From positions 1 through 5,252 of the forward strand of contig JAMWZF010000227.1 of the NCBI GenBank assembly GCA_024304875.1: a DNA stretch of 5,252 nucleotides, given 5' to 3'. Position numbers and translations under genes: made by a program. The notes beneath the pieces are model-generated. The model was not told the origin of the DNA and did not search any database. It saw only the letters and a program-made list of their open reading frames with translations. This DNA is from Paracoccaceae bacterium. GTDB taxonomy: Bacteria; Pseudomonadota; Alphaproteobacteria; Rhodobacterales; Rhodobacteraceae. Of the stretch, positions 1-5,252 are shown one piece after another (position 1 is the stretch's first letter; every line of letters starts with the position of its first letter).

Positions 1-216
1 CGCGGGCTGGCCGACGCGGGCAAGGCGATCATCGTGATCTCGTCCGAGATGCAGGAGATCATCGGCCTCGCCGACCGGGTCCTGGTCATGCGGTCGGGAC
101 GGATCGAAGGGGAACTGGCCGGAGAGCAGATCACCGAGAACGGGATCGTCCGGCTGGCAATGGGATTGAGCGGGGGCGAACCCCGCCGGAGGGAGATGAC
201 GGATGGCGTCCACTGA
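1..216 (+). CDS. Sugar ABC transporter ATP-binding protein, C-terminal end (partial)
   Basis: Only the last 71 codons are present; the reading frame is open from base 1 and ends at TGA 214-216. The visible part is the end of the second nucleotide-binding domain of an RbsA/MglA/XylG-like double ATPase, which powers monosaccharide-type import from the cytoplasmic face of the membrane. The key stretch is ISSEMQEIIGLADRVLVM (codons 13-30), matching the family's SSELPE...DRxxVM pattern, followed by RSGRI and a short tail. In this family the first domain usually has Ser-His-Lys here and the second has Ser-Ser-Glu, so the lack of a switch histidine is normal for domain two. The Walker motifs and first domain lie upstream of the window. 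A GTG at 34 lies inside the domain and is not the start. The gene overlaps the permease by 14 nt, indicating one operon. The substrate is not deducible. Confidence 0.88.
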   Translation, partial: RGLADAGKAIIVISSEMQEIIGLADRVLVMRSGRIEGELAGEQITENGIVRLAMGLSGGEPRRREMTDGVH

Positions 217-1207
217 GGCGAACGCGGAGCCGCAGCGGCGGCGGGCAAGAGTGCAGATGACGGTGATCGGGCCGATCCTGGCGCTGGTCGTGCTGATCGT
301 GGTCGGCGCGCTGATGAACTCCAACTTCCTCAGCTACGGCAACATCACCAACGTGCTGTCGCGGTCGGCCTTCATCGGGATCATCGCGGTCGGCATGACC
401 TTCGTGATCACGGCGGGGGGGCTGGACCTCTCGGTCGGCTCGATGGCGGCCTTCATCGCGGGGCTGATGATCCTCGTGATGAACGCCGCGCTGCCCAGCA
501 TGGGCATCGGGATACCGATCATCCTGCTCGGCATGGCGACGGCCCTGCTGGCGGGGATCGGGGCGGGGCTATTGAACGGGCTATTGATAACCAAGCTCGG
601 GATCGAGGCCTTCATCGTCACGCTGGGGTCGATGGGCATCTACCGCAGCCTGGTCACCTGGCTCGCCGACGGCGGCACCCTGTCGCTCGACTTCGGCCTG
701 CGCACCTACTACCGGCCGGTCTACTACGACGGCATCCTCGGCATCTCCTGGCCGATCATCGTGTTCCTCCTGGTCGTCATCGTGGGCGAGATCTTCATGT
801 CCCGCGGCGTCTTCGGCCGGCATGTGGCGGCCACCGGGTCCAACCTCGATGTCGCCCGCTATTCCAACGTGAACACCGACCGGGTGCGGCTGATGACCTA
901 CGTCATCCTCGGCCTGCTCGTCGGCATCGCGACGATCATGTACGTCCCCCGGCTGGGGTCCGCTTCCTCCACCACGGGCCTTCTGTGGGAACTGGAGGCG
1001 ATCGCCGCCGTCATCATCGGGGGCACCGTGCTCAAGGGCGGCTTCGGCCGGGTCTGGGGCACCGTCATCGGGGTTCTCATCCTGTCGCTGATCGAGAACA
1101 TCCTGAACCTGACCGACTTCGTGTCGCCCTACCTCAACGGGGCGGTGCAGGGGGTCATCATCATTCTCGCTGTGATTCTGCAGCGCGAAGGGAAGGCCGC
1201 CAAGTGA
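203..1207 (+). CDS. Sugar ABC transporter permease, RbsC-like (BPD_transp_2 family)
   Basis: This 334-residue inner-membrane protein is the usual length for RbsC/XylH-type permeases, which normally act as a dimer forming the import channel. About nine to ten hydrophobic segments are visible, roughly at residues 20-38, 56-70, 79-94, 104-129, 133-150, 182-199, 230-248, 264-277, 284-300 and 313-327. Family hallmarks are TAGGLDLSVGSM (70-81), the cytoplasmic loop GRHVAATGSNLDVARYS (205-221) and ELEAIAAVIIGGTVLKGG (263-280) followed by GRVWGTVIG. The ATG at 203 has a GGAGGG Shine-Dalgarno at 188-193 and lies inside the ATPase gene's end, suggesting translational coupling. The N-terminal 20 residues are polar and basic, as usual for a cytoplasmic tail. 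One oddity is a 10-bp direct repeat with rare CTA/TTG/ATA codons at residues 122-129. The substrate is unknown. Confidence 0.95.
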   Translation: MASTEANAEPQRRRARVQMTVIGPILALVVLIVVGALMNSNFLSYGNITNVLSRSAFIGIIAVGMTFVITAGGLDLSVGSMAAFIAGLMILVMNAALPSMGIGIPIILLGMATALLAGIGAGLLNGLLITKLGIEAFIVTLGSMGIYRSLVTWLADGGTLSLDFGLRTYYRPVYYDGILGISWPIIVFLLVVIVGEIFMSRGVFGRHVAATGSNLDVARYSNVNTDRVRLMTYVILGLLVGIATIMYVPRLGSASSTTGLLWELEAIAAVIIGGTVLKGGFGRVWGTVIGVLILSLIENILNLTDFVSPYLNGAVQGVIIILAVILQREGKAAK

Positions 1208-1233
1208 AGCGGCTGTTGTTAACCATGAAATCC

Positions 1234-1241
1234 AAGGGAGG
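1234..1241 (+). promoter_or_regulatory. Strong ribosome binding site of the substrate-binding protein gene
   Basis: AAGGGAGG sits 9 nt before the ATG at 1251. It decides the start: an in-frame TTG at 1245 would be only 3 nt from this site, and starting there would merely add Met-Pro in front of a canonical signal peptide. The strong site fits the need for excess binding protein over membrane components. Confidence 0.8.
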
Positions 1242-1250
1242 ATTTTGCCA

Positions 1251-2201
1251 ATGAAACATCTCAAGACTGCCGCCCTCAGCGCGGCCATGCTGGGCCTCAC
1301 GGCGGGCGTCGCCGCGGCGCAAGAGACCACCGTGATCGGCGTGTCGATCCCGGCGGCGACCCACGGCTGGGCCGGGGGCATGAACTTCCACGCCCAGGAA
1401 ACCGTCGACCGCCTCGAGGAAGTCTACCCCGAGCTCGACTTCGTGCTCGCCACCGCCTCGGACGCGGCCGAGCAGGTCAGCGACATCGAGGACATGGTCG
1501 CCACCCGCGGCATCTCGGCCCTCGTCGTGCTGCCCTTCGAGAGCGAGCCCCTGACCGGCCCGGTCCAGGCCGTCGCCGAAAGCGGCACCTGGGTCACCGT
1601 GGTCGACCGCGGCCTCTCGGTCGAAGGGATCGAGGACCTCTACGTCGCCGGCGACAACTCGGGCTTCGGTCGGGTCTCGGGCGAATACATGGCCTCGATG
1701 ATGCCCGATGGCGGCAAGATCGTCGCCCTGCGCGGCATCCCCACCACCATCGACAACGAGCGCGTCGCCGGCTTCGAAGCCGCGATCGAAGGCTCGGGCA
1801 TCGAGGTGCTGGCGATGGAGCACGGCAACTGGAACCGCGACGACAGCTTCACCGTGATGCAGGACTTCCTGTCCCGCTTCCCGGAGATCGACGCGGTCTG
1901 GGCATCCGACGACGACATGGCCGTCGGCGTCCTCGGCGCCATCGAGGCCGCGGGCCGCGACGACATCCAGTTCGTGCTCGGCGGCGCCGGCATGAAGGAG
2001 ATGATCCAGCGGACCATGGAAGGCGACACCATGATCCCCGCCAACGTCACCTACCCGCCGGCGATGATCGCCACCGCGATCGAGCTGACCGCCGTGGGCA
2101 TGACCTCGAACGCGCCGGTCTCGGGCGACTTCGTCATCGGCTCTGTCCTCGTCACCCAGGACAACGCCGAGCAGTACTACTATCCCGACAGCCCGTTCTG
2201 A
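1251..2201 (+). CDS. Periplasmic sugar-type ABC substrate-binding protein (Peripla_BP_4 / RbsB-YtfQ-like)
   Basis: This 316-residue protein is the usual length for type I pentose/hexose binding proteins. Residues 1-23 form a Sec signal peptide (MKHLK, hydrophobic core, then AAA before Gln24) with probable cleavage after Ala23. There is no lipobox cysteine, so it should be soluble in the periplasm. Two Rossmann-like lobes follow. Expected ligand-facing positions are Trp40 (THGW), Arg120 (VVDRG), Asp135-Asn136 (AGDNS), Arg171 (NERVAGF) and the acidic run Asp220-Asp222 (ASDDDMAVG). The second-lobe motif that is usually G-x-D-G reads GGAGM (244-248), so the usual ligand-contacting Asp is absent. 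The C-terminus ends YYYPDSPF, a common tail style in this group. It is the last gene of the operon, 43 bp after the permease. The ligand is not identifiable; a sugar, polyol or related compound is inferred. Confidence 0.93.
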   Translation: MKHLKTAALSAAMLGLTAGVAAAQETTVIGVSIPAATHGWAGGMNFHAQETVDRLEEVYPELDFVLATASDAAEQVSDIEDMVATRGISALVVLPFESEPLTGPVQAVAESGTWVTVVDRGLSVEGIEDLYVAGDNSGFGRVSGEYMASMMPDGGKIVALRGIPTTIDNERVAGFEAAIEGSGIEVLAMEHGNWNRDDSFTVMQDFLSRFPEIDAVWASDDDMAVGVLGAIEAAGRDDIQFVLGGAGMKEMIQRTMEGDTMIPANVTYPPAMIATAIELTAVGMTSNAPVSGDFVIGSVLVTQDNAEQYYYPDSPF

Positions 2202-2224
2202 TCAGGAATCTCTGACGACAGCGG

Positions 2225-2255
2225 CGCCGGGCCTTCGGGTCCGGCGTTCGCCTTT
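2225..2255 (+). terminator. Probable intrinsic terminator of the ABC operon
   Basis: A 9-bp stem pairs 2225-2233 (CGCCGGGCC) with 2238-2246 (GGTCCGGCG) through one G-U pair, closed on a TTCG tetraloop with the stabilising C(UUCG)G arrangement. It lies 23 nt after the binding-protein stop. The following tract TTCGCCTTT is only modestly T-rich, so termination may be partial, or the hairpin may mainly protect the mRNA 3' end. It sits between two convergent genes; read on the minus strand the stem lacks a T tail. Confidence 0.6.
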
Positions 2256-2263
2256 CCAGGGGG

Positions 2264-2731
2264 TCACGCCGCCACCCGCAGCCCGCCGCCGCAGACCTCG
2301 GCCGCATGGGACAGCGCCGCTTCGAAGGGGCCGGCCGGGTTGCACTCCACCAGCAGTACCGCCTGCGGCGTCCCCCGCTCCCCGCGCGCCACCGCCTGCA
2401 GGGCGCCCAGCAATAGCCGTTCGTGATCGCTGACGTGGGCGGCGCAGCAGGGGCAGTCCGGCGCGTTGAACCGGAACACCGACCGCCGCGCCTGCCGCAT
2501 CGCCTGGATCGCCACCAGCACCGCCGCCGCGGCGCGCGGACCCTCCGCCGTCCCGAAGATATCGCAGGCCGCCGTCAGCGCCGTCATCCAGTGCTGGCCC
2601 TGCGGCTCGGCGAAGGTGCGGAAGTAGTGCCGGGCGATGACAAGGACCGACAGCTCGCGCGGCGCGTAGCCCAGCTCGATCAGGGGCGTCCCGCGAGGAC
2701 TGGTGCAGCGACCCTCTCCGTCCGTAGCCAT
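2264..2731 (-). CDS. Conserved-looking hypothetical protein with Cys-Pro-Cys-Cys/His cluster
   Basis: I do not recognise a characterised family for this 155-residue protein. It starts at ATG 2731-2729 (minus strand) with GAGGGG about 5 nt upstream, and stops at TGA 2266-2264. It has no signal peptide or membrane segment, so it is probably cytoplasmic. The middle looks helical and Ala-rich (residues 45-80), followed by RRSVFRFNAPDCPCC (82-96), with Cys93, Cys95, Cys96, His99 and His103 close together, then a helix and a hydrophobic strand AVLLVECNPAG (124-134). The Cys/His cluster suggests a metal site or a redox-active site, but this is inference. It is convergent with the ABC operon and divergent from the AraC-type gene, so it is probably a single-gene unit. 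Codon use (strong C/G third positions) and a good start site support a real gene over the long antisense reading frames in the area. Confidence 0.72.
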   Translation of the reverse strand: MATDGEGRCTSPRGTPLIELGYAPRELSVLVIARHYFRTFAEPQGQHWMTALTAACDIFGTAEGPRAAAAVLVAIQAMRQARRSVFRFNAPDCPCCAAHVSDHERLLLGALQAVARGERGTPQAVLLVECNPAGPFEAALSHAAEVCGGGLRVAA

Positions 2732-2903
2732 GTCGCCCCTCTTGTTCCTGGCCGAGCCGCAGGCCGCAGGACCCGGACGCGCGGCCCCTTCGCCGCGCCC
2801 CCGGATCCCCTTTGCCCATCACGGCACGCGAATTCCTGACTGATTCTATCGGGTATAGCAAGCCTCTTTCCGGCGCGGCGAAACATCGTGTTAGGATCAT
2901 GGC
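2732..2903. promoter_or_regulatory. Divergent intergenic region, probable promoters for the hypothetical gene and the AraC-type gene
   Basis: This 172-bp gap separates two divergently transcribed genes and should hold both promoters. Its only AT-richer part is about 2829-2872. There, TATAGC at 2854-2859 is a plausible -10 element for the rightward gene, about 45 nt before its start, but no convincing -35 lies at proper distance. An imperfect dyad CTAT-N5-ATAG (2846-2858) overlaps it and could be an operator. A 7-bp GC stem (2779-2785 with 2792-2798) lies in the probable leader of the leftward gene. AGGA at 2893-2896 is the likely ribosome site of the AraC-type gene. Exact promoter positions are uncertain. 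Confidence 0.4.
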
Positions 2904-3905
2904 ATGGCGACCACCGTGCCTCTCTTCCTGCGCGTGATGTGCGCCGCCGCCGGGCTGACCTTCGAACCGGACGGCACGATCGCGCGGCAGGGCAGGGCGC
3001 TTGCCCGCGTGCCCCTGCTGCCGGACGGCCGGATCGCGGGGCCCGACTACTTCAAGGCGATCGAGACGGTTCGGGCGGCGGCAGGGGACGACGCCGCCCT
3101 CGTCGCGGGCTACGCCGCGCGGCTGAACCTCGACGACATCGGCGTCCTCGGCCTCGCCTTCAAGACGGCGCCGACCCTGCGCGGCTCCCTCACCCGGATC
3201 GAGAGGTACTACGCCCTCGTCACCGACAGCGTGGTCTATCGGCTGGACGAGACCACGGATCCCGCCCGCTTCGTGATCGAGGCGCGCACGCCGCCGGGCC
3301 CGGCTCACGGCTTCCGCAACGCCTGCGCCCTCGCCGCCTTCGCGGCGAACATGCGCGCCTTCGTGGGGGAGGGGCTGAGGTTCGACCACGTCTCGTTCCG
3401 GCACGACGCGCCCGACCCCGGCCCCTATGCCGGCACCTTCGGCTGCGAGGTCCGTTTCGGCGCGGCGACCGACGCCCTCCACCTCGCTCCCGCGATGCTG
3501 GACCTGCCCAACCGCCTCGGCGATCCCGGCGTCTTCGCCTTCCTGACCGACCAGCTCGAGGCGGCGAGCGCCGGGGGTGCCCCGGACCTCGCCACCGAGA
3601 TCACCCGCCACCTCGGCCCCGCGCTGCCCGGCGGCGTGCCCTCGGCGTCCGACACCGCCCGCGCCCTCGGCCTCTCCGAACGCACCCTGTTCCGCCGCCT
3701 CGCCGAGGCGGGCCTGACCTACCAGGGCGTCGTCCAGGCTGCGCAGGAGGCCCGGGCGCGGGACCTGCTGGCCCGCGAGACCTGCGCCATCGCCGAGGTG
3801 GCCTTCCTCACGGGCTTCGCCGAGCAGAGCACCTTCTCCCGCGCCTTCAAGCGCTGGACCGGCGTGCCTCCGGCGGCCTACCGCAAGGGCCTCTCGCCCG
3901 CCTGA
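2904..3905 (+). CDS. AraC-family transcriptional regulator with Arabinose_bd-type sensor domain
   Basis: This 333-residue protein has the usual length for OruR/ArgR-like AraC regulators. The N-terminal part (about 15-205) resembles the Arabinose_bd domain, including GVLGLAFKTAPTLRGSL (80-96) followed by RIERYYALV, and a later FGCEVRFGAATDALHL stretch (179-194). It likely senses a small effector and dimerises. The C-terminal part is a double helix-turn-helix DNA-binding domain: the first around 247-270 (TARALGLSERTLFRRL) and the second around 295-318 (IAEVAFLTGFAEQSTFSRAF), ending with the family's P-x-x-YRKGL (323-330). The ATG at 2904 has AGGA 7 nt upstream; the ATG at 2899 is out of frame. 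It is followed by the SDR and DUF4386 genes on the same strand, which are its likely targets together with its own promoter. The effector is unknown. Confidence 0.93.
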   Translation: MATTVPLFLRVMCAAAGLTFEPDGTIARQGRALARVPLLPDGRIAGPDYFKAIETVRAAAGDDAALVAGYAARLNLDDIGVLGLAFKTAPTLRGSLTRIERYYALVTDSVVYRLDETTDPARFVIEARTPPGPAHGFRNACALAAFAANMRAFVGEGLRFDHVSFRHDAPDPGPYAGTFGCEVRFGAATDALHLAPAMLDLPNRLGDPGVFAFLTDQLEAASAGGAPDLATEITRHLGPALPGGVPSASDTARALGLSERTLFRRLAEAGLTYQGVVQAAQEARARDLLARETCAIAEVAFLTGFAEQSTFSRAFKRWTGVPPAAYRKGLSPA

Positions 3906-3912
3906 GGCCGGT

Positions 3913-3950
3913 TTGGCAGGCAGGGCCAAGCCGCTGGCAGGGCCGGCCAA
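3913..3950 (+). promoter_or_regulatory. Candidate tandem operator: two 17-bp dyad-symmetric repeats
   Basis: The copies are TTGGCAGGCAGGGCCAA (3913-3929) and CTGGCAGGGCCGGCCAA (3934-3950). They match at 13 of 17 positions, are separated by 4 bp and so repeat every 21 bp, about two helical turns on the same DNA face. Each has TGGC-N7-GCCA symmetry. AraC I1/I2 half-sites are also 17 bp with 4 bp between them, and the element lies between an AraC-type gene and its downstream neighbours, 56 nt before the SDR start. Binding by the neighbouring regulator is inference. The internal dyad is not typical of AraC half-sites and could point to a different dimeric regulator or to RNA structure. Confidence 0.45.
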
Positions 3951-3975
3951 TACCGGCGCGGCCGCCCTCTCTAGA

Positions 3976-4001
3976 CCTCCGTCCAGACACCCGAACGGAG
4001 G
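3976..4001 (+). promoter_or_regulatory. Hairpin enclosing the Shine-Dalgarno sequence of the SDR-like gene
   Basis: CCTCCGT (3976-3982) is perfectly complementary to ACGGAGG (3995-4001), giving a 7-bp stem with a 12-nt loop. The 3' arm contains GGAGG (3997-4001), the ribosome binding site 5 nt before the ATG at 4007. If formed in the mRNA, the stem would hide the site and lower translation. Whether it is regulated (by an effector, a protein or transcription start choice) cannot be told. No T tract follows, so it is not a terminator. Confidence 0.45.
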
Positions 4002-4006
4002 CTGCA

Positions 4007-4681
4007 ATGCACCGCATCACCATCATCGGAATATCCGGCCAGCTCGGCCAGCTCATGGCCACCCACGCCCTCGCGCGCGGCTACGAGGTCACCGGCCTCT
4101 GCCGGCCCGAGAGCGTGGAGAAACTCGCGCCCCTGTCGGACCGGCTGCGCCTGATCCCCGGCGACACCTCGGACCCGGCTGCCATCGCCAAGGCCGTGGC
4201 CGGGGCCGACGGAGTCCTGACCGTGCTCGTCCCCTGGGGCCGGGGCGGCATGGCGACCCGCACCGCCCGCGCGGTGCTGGACAGCGCCGACCCCGGCGCG
4301 CGGCTGGTCTTCTCGACCGGCTGGCACGCCACCGTCTCGGACCACGACCGCTACCCGCTGGCCGAACGGATCAAGACCGCCCTCATCGGCGCCGCCGTCC
4401 GGCTGACCGGGGTCGCGGACCTTGCCGACCACAAGCAGGCCGCCCGGCTCGTCGCCGCCTCGGACCGGGACTGGACGCTGGTGCGCTGCTCCGACATCGA
4501 GGAGGGCCCCTCCGAAGGGCTGCCGATCTGGGCGCCCCACGTCGGCGATCCCCGCCTTTCCGCGAACCGGACCCGGCGCACCGACTTCGCGCTCTTCATG
4601 GTCCATGCCCTCACCGACCCGGGCCTGATCCGCGTCGCTCCCGCCATCGCCCGCCGGGCCGCGCTGCCCGCCGCTGCCTGA
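4007..4681 (+). CDS. NAD(P)-binding NmrA-like / atypical SDR-family protein
   Basis: This 224-residue cytoplasmic protein has a Rossmann fold of the NAD(P)-binding atypical SDR group (NmrA-like, NAD(P)H_binding Pfam type). The N-terminus ITIIGISGQLGQLMATHAL shows the nucleotide loop G8-x-x-G11-x-x-G14. Strand two ends in LCRP with Arg33, suggesting preference for NADP, and GDTSD (52-56) follows strand three. Later landmarks are VFSTGWHA (101-108), DWTLVR (155-160) and the C-terminal RTDFALFMV (191-199), typical of the family. No classical Ser-Tyr-x-x-x-Lys triad is evident, so it may be a reductase with a different catalytic arrangement or a redox sensor. The start at 4007 is supported by GGAGG 5 nt upstream. 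The frame stays open far upstream through the AraC-type gene, but that portion is a shadow. It is followed 20 bp later by the DUF4386 gene, so the two are probably co-transcribed. The substrate is unknown. Confidence 0.88.
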   Translation: MHRITIIGISGQLGQLMATHALARGYEVTGLCRPESVEKLAPLSDRLRLIPGDTSDPAAIAKAVAGADGVLTVLVPWGRGGMATRTARAVLDSADPGARLVFSTGWHATVSDHDRYPLAERIKTALIGAAVRLTGVADLADHKQAARLVAASDRDWTLVRCSDIEEGPSEGLPIWAPHVGDPRLSANRTRRTDFALFMVHALTDPGLIRVAPAIARRAALPAAA

Positions 4682-4701
4682 TCCCACAGAAAGGTCACAC
4701 C

Positions 4702-5252
4702 ATGCACCTCGCACCCACCGACATCACCCGCGCCCGCACCGCCGGGGCGCTCTACGCCGTCATCATCGCCTGCGGCATCGGGGCCGAGGTGGCCCTGCGC
4801 GGGCCGCTGATCGACTACGGATCGGCCGGCGCCACCGCCGAGGCGATCCGCAGCGGGGCAGGGGCCTTCCGCGCCGCCTTCGCCGCCGACATCGTCATGG
4901 CGATCTCCGACGCCGCCCTCGCGGTGCTGCTCTACCTGCTCCTGAGGGCCACCGCGCCGGGCATGGCACTGGCCGCGATGGTCTTCCGGCTGGTGCAGAC
5001 CGTGCTGATCGGCGCGGGTCTCCTGATGCTCTGGGGGGCCTTCCTGCTCGTCACCGGCGCGCAGGACCTCGGCACCCTCGGGACGGGACAGACCGAGGGC
5101 CTCGCCCTCATGCTGCTGAACCTGCACGCCCACGCCTACGACCTCGGGCTGATCTTCTTCGGCATCAACTCGGTCCTCACCGGCCTCCTTCTGCGCCAGT
5201 CCGGCCTGCTGCCGCGCTGGGTGGGCGCGGGGCTGATCGTGGCGGGCGGGGG
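4702..5252 (+). CDS. DUF4386 family integral membrane protein (partial, 3' end beyond window)
   Basis: The frame opens at ATG 4702, with AAAGG about 7 nt upstream, and stays open to the last base, giving 183 codons without a stop. The start MHLAPTDITRARTAGALYAVI, the FRAAFAADIVMAISDAALAVL block (56-76), LLYLLLR (76-82), VFRLVQT (94-100), YDLGLIFFGINSVLTG (146-161) and RQSGLLPRWVGAGL (165-178) match the DUF4386 pattern (fR...D...D..LA..LY.LL, FFG...L.G.L...SG.lPR). Hydrophobic segments lie at about 14-32, 60-82, 86-118, 133-166 and 172 onward. The family is usually around 220-240 residues, so roughly the last 40-55 are missing. It is 20 bp after the SDR-like gene and probably in the same transcript. 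The biochemical role of this family is not established. Confidence 0.9.
   Translation, partial: MHLAPTDITRARTAGALYAVIIACGIGAEVALRGPLIDYGSAGATAEAIRSGAGAFRAAFAADIVMAISDAALAVLLYLLLRATAPGMALAAMVFRLVQTVLIGAGLLMLWGAFLLVTGAQDLGTLGTGQTEGLALMLLNLHAHAYDLGLIFFGINSVLTGLLLRQSGLLPRWVGAGLIVAGG

Noticed and set aside
581..1381. A 266-codon minus-strand open frame antisense to the permease and binding-protein start
   Set aside because: The composition is Asp/Gly/His-rich as expected from antisense of GC-rich coding sequence, and both sense genes match known families end to end.
2756..2769. Tandem GCCGCAG duplication
   Set aside because: Two short copies only, easily explained by GC-rich low complexity.
2779..2798. 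A 7-bp GC stem in the divergent intergenic region as a terminator or attenuator
   Set aside because: There is no T tract on either strand and no leader peptide is visible; short GC stems are expected at this base composition.
3906..3948. GGCCGG (3906-3911) with CCGGCC (3943-3948) as a terminator after the AraC-type gene
   Set aside because: The loop would be 31 nt and no T tract follows, so it does not look like an intrinsic terminator. The nested tandem repeats are a better description.
2202..4007. A 601-codon minus-strand open frame spanning the hypothetical gene and antisense to the AraC-type gene
   Set aside because: It is Gly/Arg/Ala-rich without recognisable domains and conflicts with well-supported genes; GC-rich DNA lacks stops in such frames by chance.
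2888..4681. A 597-codon open frame that would fuse an upstream Arg/Pro-rich segment to the SDR-like protein
   Set aside because: The upstream part is the out-of-frame shadow of the AraC-type gene, with low-complexity Arg/Gly/Pro composition. The real start at 4007 has its own GGAGG and a canonical Rossmann N-terminus.
4351..5133. A 260-codon minus-strand open frame antisense to the SDR-like and DUF4386 genes
   Set aside because: It has low-complexity Gly/Glu/Gln composition and no domain, and it is opposite two convincing genes.

Overview
The window comes from a very GC-rich bacterial chromosome or large replicon with strongly C/G-ending codons, Shine-Dalgarno starts and Gram-negative protein types (periplasmic binding protein with a Sec signal, two-HTH AraC regulator, DUF4386 membrane protein). 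This fits an alphaproteobacterium, most likely Rhodobacterales/Rhodobacteraceae. That placement is inferred from style and gene content, not from a marker gene.

Region 1 (1-2255, + strand) is the 3' part of a carbohydrate-type ABC importer operon. It holds the C-terminal end of an RbsA/MglA-like ATPase (cut by the window start), an RbsC-like permease overlapping it by 14 nt, and a secreted periplasmic substrate-binding protein as the last gene. A GC-rich hairpin with a UUCG loop follows. Together they would carry a small polar ligand, probably a sugar or polyol, from the periplasm into the cytoplasm. The ligand cannot be named from the sequence.

Region 2 (2264-2731, - strand) is a single convergent gene for a small cytoplasmic protein of unknown function with a Cys-Pro-Cys-Cys/His cluster. 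It is divergent from the next block across a 172-bp intergenic region that probably holds promoters for both directions.

Region 3 (2904-5252, + strand) has an AraC-family regulator with an N-terminal Arabinose_bd-type sensor domain, then an NAD(P)-binding NmrA-like/atypical SDR protein, then a DUF4386 multi-pass membrane protein that runs off the window end. The 101-bp gap between regulator and SDR gene is the most structured non-coding piece. It holds two 17-bp dyad-symmetric near-identical repeats 21 bp apart (the geometry of AraC half-sites), followed by a 7-bp perfect hairpin whose 3' arm contains the Shine-Dalgarno sequence of the SDR gene. A simple model is that the AraC-type protein controls the SDR-DUF4386 pair from these repeats, with a possible extra layer of translational control.

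Every stretch longer than about 300 bases is covered by a gene. I see no tRNA, rRNA, CRISPR array, transposon or prophage signature. Most of the window is ordinary accessory metabolism; nothing here amounts to a clearly new system.
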